Below are positions 10,395 through 20,390 of a stretch of DNA of 64,000 bases, piece after piece; the first letter of the stretch is position 1, and each line of letters opens with the position of its first letter. The translations under genes and the position numbers were made by a program. Under the pieces are notes generated by a model. The model made no database searches. It was not told the origin of the DNA and saw only the letters and a list, made by a program, of their open reading frames with translations. The stretch is from Rhyzopertha dominica. Taxonomy: Eukaryota; Arthropoda; Insecta; Coleoptera; Bostrichidae. Location of the stretch: NCBI GenBank assembly GCA_025024175.1, contig QCXZ01000041.1:9915786-9979785 (forward strand), given 5' to 3'.

Positions 10395-11560
10395 GGTTTT
10401 GANGCTGNTAGAACTTCTCTATGGAAATTCTCTTCTGTGAAACTGTGAATACTTCTTCAAAGTCATCGTCGAAGTTGACCTTCCAGAAAAGTCATCGAGG
10501 ATTGGCTGGTTGAAGATGAACAGCTTTGGGGATAAGAAAGTCATTTCCTTTAACGTTGTTCTTTGCAACATAAGGAAAACTGGGGTCTTGAAAAGGGTGT
10601 TTCCATACTCAAAACGGCAAACGAATTTTGCTTGCTAGCAACTCTAGCCATTTGTTGCTATTTCCATGGTGTCGTGTTCTGAAGTTGTGGAAATTGTTTC
10701 TTTTCTATATCAATTAAGGAATGAACGCTGTCTACTTCTAAGTGGCTGTGACCTCTCAGTAAATACTTTTGATTTATTATTTTAAGGCTGGGAACTTATT
10801 TTATAACGTAAAAATTAGCTATCACTGCATTCAAGTTCCTGTTTTGAGATGTTTTGAGATGTGCAGTTATCTGACCATACTGTTAGTTCTTCTACTTGCC
10901 TGAAGGTCGTATTTTAGAATATACCCACTTCAGCAGACATGATGGTGTTCTTTGGCACCTCTACCAGCTATACTCGCGTACATGCAGCAGGTTGTCTTTT
11001 AGGATGTCAAATTTTTAATGGCGTAGTGTAGAGAATAAAAACTTTGTACATTTGTCAATTAACGGCATTGGCAGGCATTTTTCCAAATCAATTACGATAA
11101 CCATTTTATCGATGTTCTACTTAGATAGTCTTTTATTCACTTTCTTTAATTTAGGTTTGAATTGAATATTTGTCATAATCATATTGTATCAGCAATTTTT
11201 CATTTACGTTAGATGAATTCGGCAGCTTTACTATTAAACTGTCGTATTCACCATGTGTCATTCATTATCAGGCGATTTGAAGGAATAATTAAATTATTTA
11301 TTAAAAGTATCTGAGTACAACCACTCTCCTGCTGTATCTTTTGGAGGGATTTCACGTTCAGCGCACTCTTAAAAAAAGAATACATTCGGGACAAATTTTT
11401 AAATGATTTCTGAGGTACTTTTTGGAAGTACGCTCACGGTTTTAATGTGATTTAAGAATATAATTTCTTCCTGCATTTTTTGCAACATCTGAAATTTTAT
11501 TGGGTGGAGTTGTTTTTCCTCTTTGGTATTTGGTCACAAAGCGTTCACATTCCCTTCTTG
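10395..11560 (-). pseudogene. Decayed TE-encoded protein, DUF7869-like family (copy 1)
   Basis: Reading the minus strand in broken frames gives, in order: EWLYSDTFNK and FNYSFKSPDN (about 11265-11335), VIDLEKCLPMPLIDKC (about 11050-11105), EELTVWSDNCTSQN (about 10838-10895), GHSHLEVDSVHSLID (about 10700-10755), and VASKQNSFAVLSM (about 10600-10640). The order and motifs match a large family of invertebrate TE-like proteins often annotated as DUF7869 and thought to carry a DDE-type nuclease fold; WSDNC and GH..(ME)VDSVHS are its most conserved parts. Several stops, frameshifts and two Ns (10403, 10408) break it. A related copy lies at 51860-52560. The family name is from memory; the shared motifs are seen directly. 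Confidence 0.6.
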
Positions 11561-12060
11561 ATAAAGCGGTTGCTACAAATGATAAATTTGTGATTTAACA
11601 TAGTTGGCCTCTGAGATACAGATATGTTCGGTCAGATCCAGTGGCGAGCGGTCCATGAAGGGAAAAGAACAATCCTTTTCCTTACTATTCTAAGTTATAT
11701 ATATTTTTATTTAAAAACATCGCACGCACCCTAAGAACATCACTGCTGAAGCTCCGTCTCTGCAGCAATTGTTTTGTGTTTAAACCTGAAATTTATTTAT
11801 TAACACGGAGATAAAATTGAAAAATGAGTAAAAAATTTATAATACTGAATGATGTATAAAATCTTGCTGGTTTAATCAGCGACAGAAACTGTAAAGAAAA
11901 CACATAAAACACAGAACCTATTTTGTTTTAACAATCAACGTCACAGAAAAAAAAGTGTATTCTTCCTCCATCTACACAAGTCCAAAGAAAACTATGAAAC
12001 TACTTCGAAGTTCAAATGCTGCTGTCGCCATTTAACTCAGCTTCGAGAAAGGGCAGCTTT
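11561..12060. other. Unrecognised DNA
   Basis: This may include the 5' part of the TE gene just described, but no motif could be read with confidence. Confidence 0.35.
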
Positions 12061-12139
12061 TCTCAAAAAGCAGATTATAAAAATTGTTTATCCAGCTGCA
12101 GTGTATTCAGATTTTTTTTATAAATTAAACTTTTGTAAA

Positions 12140-12345
12140 TAAAGATGTAAGATCGAAACTGACTAGCATGTTCCCCGGGTCTAGAGTGAGTTCTGGTAGA
12201 ATATTGATTTGGTGTTTTGAACTGAGAACGTATGTAGATGCTACATTCTATATTCTTGCCCTGACGATGCTCCTTATAACAGCGGGCGAAACGTCGATTC
12301 CTAAACCGACGCGGTCTATCCCAAAAAGTCCAAAATTTCAATGAA
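12140..12345 (+). mobile_element. Retroelement 3' tail with CTGACGATG ... GAAACGTCG motif
   Basis: The sequence CCTGACGATGCTCC (12261) followed by GCGGGCGAAACGTCGATT (12281) is a conserved tail type found near the 3' ends of many arthropod retroelements. Related copies lie on the minus strand at 24795-24870 and 54670-54715. No coding part is recognised beside it, so the element class (Penelope-like or LINE) is unsure. Confidence 0.4.
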
Positions 12346-12792
12346 ATGATTTTGGATTAGAAAACGATAAAAACTCTGCCATTTTTGAAGTTAATTGAAG
12401 TTAAAAGCATGAAACGTTATTATTTGGACATTTGTTTGAAAATTAATAAACATCCATTTACGTTTTTTAAAAATTCTACCCCTAAATGTGTGAAAAAGGA
12501 GATGAAAATTCGCACCTGATTGCCGTTATTTTCAAAATAACATTTTTTTTATTGTAGCCCTAAAAATCACATTTCATTGGAAATAGGCTAAATTATTTAA
12601 TATAATACTTACTTCATAGTACTTATTGATCTACTACCCCTAAATGAGTAAAAAAACTAAAAACATATTTAAATATGCAAACGACCCTACAAATTCTATA
12701 TATATACGAAATGAAAAATGAATCAAACTGTTAGTCGTGAGCAAAGAAGATGAAAATCGCTGTAAAAGTTAAGCTGCTTACACCCGAAATGC
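12346..12792. other. AT-rich spacer
   Basis: AT-rich DNA with repeated words (CCCCTAAATG at 12479 and 12638; AAAAATCA) but no recognisable gene or element end. Confidence 0.4.
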
Positions 12793-13215
12793 CTAATATG
12801 AGTCAGTGATCTGTCCCATCAAACCCATTTCATCAGCCCACAATCGCAAAGAAATTACTCCATCTCCCCGTTTTGACTTCGTCGACTTAATAACTCGTCG
12901 CGGTCGGTGGAGGGGCCAAACGGACGTACGACCGAGATGATCATGCGGCTCGGGGCTATCATATATCTGCGGAAGCCACGGATCCCGGCGGACCGCCACC
13001 ATCTTAATTGAACTGGACCGGGACCGACCACGTTGCATCGCAAGATCGGATGGAGATGGCATGAAAAATGATCGGCCTAAAGAGAATGAAAAAGCGAAGT
13101 ATAAGGATTTCCTCGATTTCCCGGGCGAAATTGTACCCAAAGAGGGGGCAATTCCGTGTCCGCTCGATTGTGTTGCGTTATGGGGACGTCGCCCCGCGAG
13201 TGTAGTGATTCATCT
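12793..13215. promoter_or_regulatory. GC-rich island, candidate regulatory element
   Basis: A GC-rich block with a 115-codon minus frame (12793-13140) that shows no domain, low similarity to any family I know, and no splice context. It includes CGACTTAATAACTCG, a homeodomain-like core, and paired CGGACCG / GGACCGGGACCG words. Composition matches the other islands. I favour non-coding conserved DNA; a coding exon on the minus strand cannot be excluded. Confidence 0.3.
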
Positions 13216-13659
13216 CTGGTAGATTAAATATTGACGACGTTTGTACTCTTCATTATGAAAAGTATACAAATAATTATGACACTTTTAGTCGCAAGAAACG
13301 AGATAGTAAAACGCTATTCCCCGTAGTATACTTTAATATCTTTACAACTTTGTAATCCTTTTTTAATAATAATGATTACACCCAGTATCCCATATAATTT
13401 AAAAATCGAGTTCCGGATAACTAAAGTTGGCCTAAAAAGAGGATAAAAACACTACAGTCAGATGAACTTTACTTCCGATGATGCATCTTTCAAGGAGACT
13501 CACTAAATGCCTTATGGTTCTGCATGTTCCTAAACTAACATTCAAAGATGCTGAATGACTCTGAAAACAGTTTCGGTATAAAACACCAAAAAATCACGCA
13601 GCATACAATTAAGCATTTGCTCTATAAGGCCGACATAAAGACCTACGCACTATAGATAA
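13216..13659. other. Unrecognised DNA
   Basis: No supported gene was seen. The LINE remnant that follows may begin in this interval. Confidence 0.4.
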
Positions 13660-14095
13660 AGGCAAATGGAACGACCTAAAGGTACAGAAACTGTTAAACA
13701 CGCAGCAACCAAAAAACTCAACACATTGTCATTTATCACATTACATAAAACACACATGCGATCACATTTCCAAAAAGCTTTTGTATATATGACTCAAAGA
13801 CGGACAGCTGTTACTGGAGACTGAGGAATGTCTGCTGACTAAACACAATCAGCACATAACAAGCCCTAATGAACAAAATATGCAATATTTTAGAAGGCAC
13901 AAATTTTGTTGTTGATAAATTTCAAAAATGTCATGAGCAAAACGAAACCATAGACCATATTACCACTGGTTATAAAATCCCCACAGGTACAGGGTGCACA
14001 GGAAGACACAAACCATACTGAGACATAGAACTCCTCACAGATAAAGAGATAACTTGTAATACACCTGACATTAGCTTTCCAAAACAACAATAAAA
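13660..14095 (+). pseudogene. LINE-type ORF C-terminal remnant, first part
   Basis: Broken plus frames read GQLLLETEECLLTKHNQHIT, QNMQYFRRHKF, then DKFQKCHEQNETIDHITTGY and GTGCTGRHK. This is the region after the RT domain in a group of LINE-like ORFs, where the pattern is D..C..C....ET..HI..GC......Y..RH. The Cys-His residues of the motif are partly kept. Two stops at 13911-13916 and frame changes show it is dead. It continues at 15035 after an interruption of roughly 0.9 kb. Confidence 0.6.
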
Positions 14096-15000
14096 AACAG
14101 CTGCAAATTGAATCAATACTTCCACATTCAATTGTCAAAATGACATTTACGTTTTATTTTTTATACTATACAATTAGTAATCAGTTTTTGAGCATTTTTT
14201 TCTCTCTACACATTTTTTCTAAGACAAACCGTCCTCGTGATATTAGCAAAAATATATAAATTTTAAAATCGGTTTTTCCAAATAACTCGAAAATTATTAA
14301 CTTAACAAAAAAATTACAAGAGCGCTTTCTGATCAGAAATGTAATTTTCTATATAATACCAAAATATAAAAAATCATACGAGCAGTGTCCAAAATAGGTT
14401 TTTTGGAAATATTTCGAAAATGTCAAAATTTTGGATAAATTTTCTAAGACACTTTTTGTGAGAAATTTTATTTCCTATCTGATGGCATTTTCATTTTTTG
14501 AATATATTAAACATATTCGGAGATATTTAAGAAAAACCGTTTTCTTTAAGTGACGCTTTTTTGCTAATATCATCTAAACAGTTTGCTGTACCGAAAATTT
14601 ATAAGAGCTAATAATACTCGCAGTTATACTACTAATCACATACTACAACGAATAAAATATAAAAAAATAAAAATTTGCAAAAAGGGTAGTTACCCCTCAA
14701 TTTCGCCCCCTTCCCGATTTCCTACTTACCCCACAAACAATAGGTCGCTTTGGGTAGTTGAGATTTATACGTCCGCCAAATTTCAAGTTCATATATTAAG
14801 TCTTTCGAAAGTTATCGTGTCCACAAACAATACCACAGACACACAGACTTACACACAGACAAGAAATTTTTTTTTGCTCAAATTTTGATTTTTTTGCGTT
14901 TTCGACCATTTTAAAGCGAATGAGCAAATAAAAATTTTTGAAAATTTTTTTCGCGATACAATACTTCCCATCCGTTGGATGTGGAAGTAATTACCTACCT
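14096..15000. repeat. AT-rich insertion splitting the LINE remnant
   Basis: About 0.9 kb of AT-rich sequence separates two parts of one LINE C-terminus. It has recurrent AAATAACTCGAAAAT / AAATATTTCGAAAATG words (14280, 14406). Similar words occur on both sides: ATACTTCCACATTCAATTG (14112) near the left edge, and TTGGATGTGGAAGTAAT (14975, inverted) near the right edge, which may be its ends. No coding part was recognised in the 101-codon frame at 14583-14888. Confidence 0.4.
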
Positions 15001-15034
15001 CACAGATATATTCACAGCTAAAAAATAACTAGAT

Positions 15035-15215
15035 ATACCGATCGTACTTTATAAATGGGGAGAATATGGAAACAAGAAAAGGTAAAAATTATCCCACTTA
15101 TAATCTTTACCACAGGCCTTACTCCATACACCTTCACTTCACACATGAAACAACTCGGCCTCAAAGTAGAGGTACACACAAAAGCAATTTATATTCTTAT
15201 TCATTGTTCTGATAA
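15035..15215 (+). pseudogene. LINE-type ORF C-terminal remnant, second part
   Basis: The frame reads RIWKQEKVKIIPLIIFTTGL, then TPYTFTSHMKQLGLKVEVHT. It matches the terminal segment of the same LINE ORF type as 13660-14095 (E.W....V.I.P.VI..TG..P..L...L..L.L), in the same orientation and in the expected order. A TCCTGACGATGGGCC word at 15318 suggests that a retroelement tail follows at about 15300-15370. Confidence 0.55.
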
Positions 15216-15379
15216 TGATACTCAAGGATAAACAAAGAATGTCCAAATGTACTCACAACACCATTTAATTAACACTGTAAGTTTGTTTTGTATATCACAT
15301 ATTAATTAATTTTAGTGTCCTGACGATGGGCCGATTAGGCTCTAAATATAGACAAAGTTAAAAAAGCCATTTCTTAATT

Positions 15380-15710
15380 TAGTCCAAACACTCTTGCCGT
15401 TTCCCCAAGAAATAATTTATTATTCATATAATTTAGTACCATATCGTTTAATTTCGACAGCATTTTTCTTTCAACTTACGATACAAATGTACATATGTGA
15501 TTTACTTGCTATAATTATTTTCAGTTAAAAAAGGGCTTTTCTTTTATAAGCTAAACCATATAACAGCTAGCGCCTAAACTTTTTGTGATTTTCAAAATTT
15601 CTTTATAGAATTGAATGTACCAATTCTTACAGCAACAAATTAAATTAAAACCCCGTTTCTTCTTTACATAAAATACGTCTTGCATGGATAAAATGCGAAT
15701 TTTTACATAT
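15380..15710. other. AT-rich spacer
   Basis: Nothing recognised. Confidence 0.4.
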
Positions 15711-15712
15711 GG

Positions 15713-15984
15713 TAGGAGCTACAGTCACTAAATGGAATACAGTACCACAACGTCCGCCATATTTGGAGTAAAAGTTTTGGCGAGAACATTCAAATTTCGC
15801 AATGTTTGTGTGTCTCTACCATGATCAATAATGGTTTTCGTTATTGATTTTGGTCTTATTCCAATTCCAATCTAAGTAAAATTAACATTGCCAAGTTTGG
15901 ATGTTCTCGCCAAAACTTTTACTCCAAATATGGTGGACGTTGAGGTACTATATTCCACTGTATTCTACTGCCTCTAGTAGAAGC
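15713..15984. mobile_element. Fold-back MITE with about 95-bp arms
   Basis: Two inverted arms are nearly identical: the core TATTTGGAGTAAAAGTTTTG and the following GCGAGAAC (15760-15787) return as the exact complement at 15903-15930, and similarity extends through CACAACGTCC / CTCAACGTCC toward both ends. The loop is about 100 bp (15815-15890). The structure is that of a small non-autonomous DNA transposon. No convincing target duplication or transposase was found, so the superfamily is open. Confidence 0.75.
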
Positions 15985-16100
15985 TAGATTGGAAATGTGG
16001 AGTAAGTAAGTGGTTGTGTAGAATTACATTTCTTCATAAAACTTGGTTTTGACAAGTTTTGGGAGAATGCGAGGGCAGATGCCCTCAGTATCGTCTAAGC

Positions 16101-17192
16101 CAGTGGTCCCCAAACTGTGCGCCGCGGCTCCCGTGGCGGTGTGTGGCGGTTGTCCAGGGACGCCGCGAAATGTTCCAAAAATTCATAATTTTACTCCTGT
16201 TTTCAATTCAACTAAGGCAACTCTCTAGGGAGCAGAGATTATATTACTATAGAACTAAAATAAATAAGCTTCTTTTTTACCAGCCTGCCAGCCTAAACTA
16301 GATGACTTTCTACAAAAGTTTTAGAATATAGTCTAGTTTTAGTTGGTTGTTTTGTAGTTTCAAGAACAGAGTTGCACGATTCGGCTATCTTTTAATCTTA
16401 TTGCCAATATGTAAATTAACCTAAGTAGCAAGTCGACAATTTGGGTAATTTCTAAAACATGAAAGTCCTCGTAAGCAACATTTGGAAAAATTCAAACGTT
16501 AAAACGCGTTAACATGCTAAACCTGACGCTCTTCTTGGAGTGTTCTAGAATTGGAGCTTCGAAGTAGAATGACTCAGACTACCAACAATCCACAACCTTT
16601 TTAACTTCAAACCCAGATATGGCTTGGCGCTTTTATTTTTTTCAACATAAGTTTTCTTCCTGAGCAAAAAAATATTTCCAGTTATCATTAGTTATGTTTA
16701 TGGAATAGCTTTCTGGTGTTTTTAATAAAAATATTTTATTCCTTTGGCATTGTTTATTTTCACCGCACATTATATGTTTGGTTACATCTTAACAACTAGT
16801 TTGAGAAATACTCTAAAATGAGAATATCGACAAGCTTACATGGATTGAAAATTCTTTCAATACCGGTGCTCCACTCGAATTAGAGTTGAGTTATCTTGCG
16901 ATAACACTTTTCAAAAGAAATGACCGAATTTTGGATTTCAGCTAAAGATGAATGTGCTCTTTTAAGCGGAGATGGATTTTCGGCGGTTGTTTTTATAAAA
17001 AGCAAGCATAGATAAAAAATAAATGTTGTAATAATGCAACTTTCGTATATCTATAATATTATTTGTGGTGTATTTTATTTAGTTAATGGTAATGACTAAG
17101 TCTGTTTGTATTTTAAACATAGGTTAGCGAGCCGTATAACACCCTTAAATTATTCAAGGGCGCTACGACTCAAAAAAGTTTGAGAATCTCTG
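16101..17192 (+). mobile_element. hAT transposon with perfect 8-bp target duplication
   Basis: The left end is CAGTGGTCCCCAAACT and the right end is the imperfect inverse AGTTTGAGAATCTCTG. Both are flanked by GTCTAAGC (16093-16100 and 17193-17200), an exact 8-bp duplication as hAT elements make. The unit is 1,092 bp, far shorter than an autonomous hAT of this ZBED/SCAND3-like type, so it is internally deleted. Part of the transposase C-terminus remains inside. The exact duplication suggests it is younger than the decayed elements nearby. Confidence 0.9.
16865..17012 (+). pseudogene. hAT transposase C-terminal (dimerisation) remnant
   Basis: In plus frames with shifts the sequence reads ELSYLAI, FWISAKDEC-like text (FWISAKDE is present across a frame change at about 16930-16950), and GFSAVVFIKSKHR (16972-17012). 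The last is the hATC motif GFSA...IK.K.R of ZBED5/SCAND3-like hAT transposases, normally preceded by a TTYLCE block that is missing here. The catalytic region and BED finger are absent. It supports the hAT call made from the ends. Confidence 0.7.
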
Positions 17193-17510
17193 GTCTAAGC
17201 AGAACTATAAATTACAGACATCGACCTAGTGCAGGTTCCTATCGATGGCGTCGGATAATGCTCTGAAAGCGCGATGATTTAAATGAATCTTCTGCCCTGG
17301 TCAACTCACTCTCGCCCTGCGACCAGTTTCGACATGTTGGAGCTCATCAGACAGGGATAAAGAGCAAATTTACCAAGGCAGACCGTCGGCTTTTAACGGC
17401 GACTGATGGACTAGTAAATAGGAGGATACGATGGCACTGAGAGCATCTGCCCTCGTATTCTGAAGAGCCTGAAAGTGAGTTGACCAAGGCAGAAGATTAA
17501 TTTAAATACA

Positions 17511-17985
17511 GTTTTTGTTCATCGTATACTTGTGCAGCAAGATTCTAAGAGTAGTATTCTGCCAACAACGTATTTTCGTTTAAAATCATTTTATAACCAA
17601 AATTGCTCTCTGAGCCAATTTTGGATATGTTTCATATAGGGCATGCAATACTGTTACTTTTTATAGGCACTCCAAATTTCTAACATCATCTGCCGTTGAT
17701 GCAACTTCCCCATTCTACGTCAGTTGATCTATATATTTGTCATTACGACCTCTAAATCTTTTTTTTTTGAAATTTTTTAAGCTATCATTACACTAACCGT
17801 CCAGGCATTCGAAAGCATTACAGTTGTTTATTTTGATGGTGGATAAGTATAACTTTTCATTTTCTTGTATATTGAATCATAGTGCAACTAAGCCATATTT
17901 TTTAGCTCCAAATAGCAAAATCATTTCACCTGTAGTTTGATCAAATCGACAGGACTAAATACATCCCGCATAGGAAAACGTCACC
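17511..17985. other. Unrecognised DNA
   Basis: Nothing recognised; AT-rich with a T run at 17759-17768. Confidence 0.4.
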
Positions 17986-18320
17986 AGCTCGTTTTCCTGA
18001 CAGTCGCCTCGATCTCTTCAAGTTACACCACCCGATTGTTTTTAAAGGAATATCGAAGACATCCAGGCAAATCTCATCTCCCGGACGTCATAAAGCCACC
18101 GGCGTGTTAAGGATCTACAGTGCGAGTCGCATTTTGCTCCTTACACTCATTTCGACACTTGAGAGAAAATGCAATTCCTTTAGCGTCCGATATCACTCCT
18201 TCCTGCGCCCCTCTCGGCTGCTCGGACAGCTGAAAGATTTCCAATAAATGCGCTACCCAATTTCCTCGTCTGGTATATCCGCCCTCGGTCCGGTTAAATT
18301 TAACTCCCTTCACGTTCAGA
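17986..18320. promoter_or_regulatory. GC-rich island, candidate regulatory element
   Basis: GC-richer than its flanks, without repeat ends. It holds a 68-codon minus frame without a recognisable domain. CCGATTG and AATAAATGC-type cores are present. Role inferred only from composition. Confidence 0.3.
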
Positions 18321-19440
18321 TGAATTGTGTGATAAATACTTTCTGGATTATTTCAATAAGCGGAAACTAGGCGAAAATGATGTGGTGTTCTTCCTTCAAA
18401 CCGTTGGGAAGCTTATCCTAAGAATAAAATTTTAAGGTCGTTGTTACTCAGTTGTTCAAAAGGCATTGAAAACTTATAACCTACGAACCAACTTGAGTTT
18501 CAGAACTTGAATTCTTGTTTCAGCGTTTAGTCAACAAATTTTTATTGTTGGTATATTAAACTAATTGTGGCCAAATCGCAGATAACAGCCCAACAATACG
18601 AGACAATGATAATCTGAGGTTTGGCAGAAGGTATTGCAGCTGCAACCCCCATTATCTAAGAAAAAAGGCATCCATCAAAACTTTTAACGGGTCATTACTT
18701 TCTTCTCATTAACCAGTCGAATAAATGTGTAAATGTTGGTTGTTTCTATAAATCTGCTTCCTATTTTAACACTATATAGTTAACCTTACACATAGGTTTA
18801 TCGCGTAATGAGGAAAATAGTGAACAGATAGATTAACTTAATTTTAAAATATTTGCATACATCTTTGTAGTAGCTTTTTCCACCTTCAAAACTACTAAGA
18901 CCATTTAAGTGGATTAGTGACTTGTGGAAAAACTTTCAGTATGTCCAGACACAGTACTCTCTGTATAAGTGAGTATTGATGACTTCACTATTTACTACTA
19001 TTACTATTTACTCGGTTTGTAAAATAACAAAATTATTACATTTGTTATTTTAGATATATGATAAAACTGAGACTTATAAAATGACTTATGTAATTTATGG
19101 AGAATTTTTTTTGCGCTTTTACTTATATATTGACAGTATTTAATACTGCAACAGAACAGCTCTGTGGGGACCAATGTATCAAGTAAAGACGCTCATCCGT
19201 AGGCTGTGGTCCTATACCTGTAAATACAGCTTCTTAAAAAGAATAAGGATAAAGTGTCGAATACACTCACAATCTTCTGTCTCTCGATCACATAACAACG
19301 TCTTTGTTTTTACATCGTCTGTGTGATTTAGATTACCAGAAGGTGTTTGAATTATTAAGGGGAACATTTTTAAACGTTTAACTTGCGTTTTGCAGTATTT
19401 CAATCCCTAAAGAAGCAGACTCCCACAGCACTTTTGGCTA
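18321..19440. other. Unrecognised AT-rich DNA
   Basis: No supported gene or repeat was seen. The 63-codon minus frame at 19212-19403 has no family features. Confidence 0.4.
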
Positions 19441-19456
19441 TCAGGCAAACACCAAC

Positions 19457-19565
19457 GTATATGTCTATGCTCTCTGCAACGCAACCAACTATAGACAGAT
19501 CTGTTTCGCTATTATTATAGCTCCTCAGCGCAGTTTGGGTCTAGTGTAAAACAGACTTTGGCTAT
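19457..19565 (+). repeat. Hairpin repeat, family A
   Basis: Starts ATATGTCTATGCTCTCTGCA and continues through ACCAACTATAGACAGATCTG, TTTCGCT and CAGCTCCTCAGCGCAGTTTG-like text (a one-base variant, at about 19521), in the same order as the copies at 26880 and 43446. The right arm (AAACAGACTTTGGCTATG) is more worn. Hairpin B, which follows in the other two copies, is absent. Confidence 0.6.
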
Positions 19566-19639
19566 GTACTAGTGCAACTGTACAATAATTATTTCCTTTT
19601 TTATGCAAGATGCGAGAAATCTCATTTTAACAATCAAAT

Positions 19640-20390
19640 TTCTGTTCCAGGAATAAATACTCGAAATGGCATCACCAACCTCTTTGCAATATCACAATCG
19701 TTGATCAAAATATTCTTTAAGGTTGCGAAGCATATTTAGCGTAATTTTATGGCATTCGTCTACCATACGTTGCTTTAAATCTTGCAAAGAGTTGGGTTGG
19801 GTGGCGTGAATTTTATTATTCAAATGATCCACAAGAAAAAGTCCAGTGAAGTCAAGTCCAGGGTAAAGGAAACTTTTATTTATTTAAATACTTCACCAGT
19901 AACGCTTAATGTGAAGTAACTCCATACTGCTGAAACCTTAACTCATTTAAGACGTAATGATAGTCATTGTGTGTAATTTCGACCAATATTGGGTCAGTAC
20001 AATTTTGTAACCAATCTAGGCACTTAGTTCTTCCCGTAGGAAAACAGAACTAGCCATCGCAAACATGCTTGCCTAAACAATGATTTTTAAATGGAACAGC
20101 CCCAGTAGATGGGGAATTGCACCAATAACGGCAGCTATGATGATTAATAATACCATTAAAAAAAGAACATTCGTTAGAAAAACAGATATAAAAGTAGGAC
20201 GACGGTCCTAGTCATTTTCATTGAGTTCGTTAAATAGGCGAATATTGTACGGATGATATTTGTAATCTTTATTAAGAACTCTTTAGTCTGTGAAATTCCA
20301 AACACTTTAGACTTATGGTGCTCGATATGAGATTCGCGTTAGATCTTCCTTGCCCTGTCAAAATTATGACTAGTTTTCAAAAGAAATTCG
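19640..20390 (-). pseudogene. Decayed mariner-like transposase (SDE / DG / LDFF type)
   Basis: The minus strand reads, in order and with frame changes: KYHPYNIRLFNELNEND (about 20225-20265), FLTNECSFFLNGIINHH and CRYW (about 20105-20180), ELRFQQYGVTSH and ALLVKYLN (about 19905-19955), a worn LTSLDFFLW (about 19838-19862), then TQPNSLQDLKQRMVDEC and NLKEYF (about 19710-19810). This is the layout of IS630/Tc1/mariner-type transposases with a YHPYHI....L helix-turn-helix region and SDE, QDG and PLDFF catalytic blocks. The first block has Asn for Asp and the second Tyr for Asp, so it is inactive. It belongs to the same broad group as the DD41D gene at 62763 but is a different, older family. Confidence 0.7.

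Larger units (their letters stand above)
16040..17510. repeat. Inverted-repeat element interrupted by a hAT transposon
   Basis: GAATGCGAGGGCAGATGCCC (16065) recurs inverted near 17440-17461 (GCATCTGCCCTCGTATTCTG). A second inverted pair, ATTTAAATGAATCTTCTGCC (17277) and CCAAGGCAGAAGATTAATTT (17484-17503), lies further in. These suggest one or two older foldback elements into which the hAT (16101-17192) was inserted. Outer limits are approximate. Confidence 0.45.

Noticed and set aside
12793..13140. 115-codon minus frame as a host exon
   Set aside because: No recognisable domain and no matching splice sites; GC-rich DNA has few stops, so open frames on both strands are expected.
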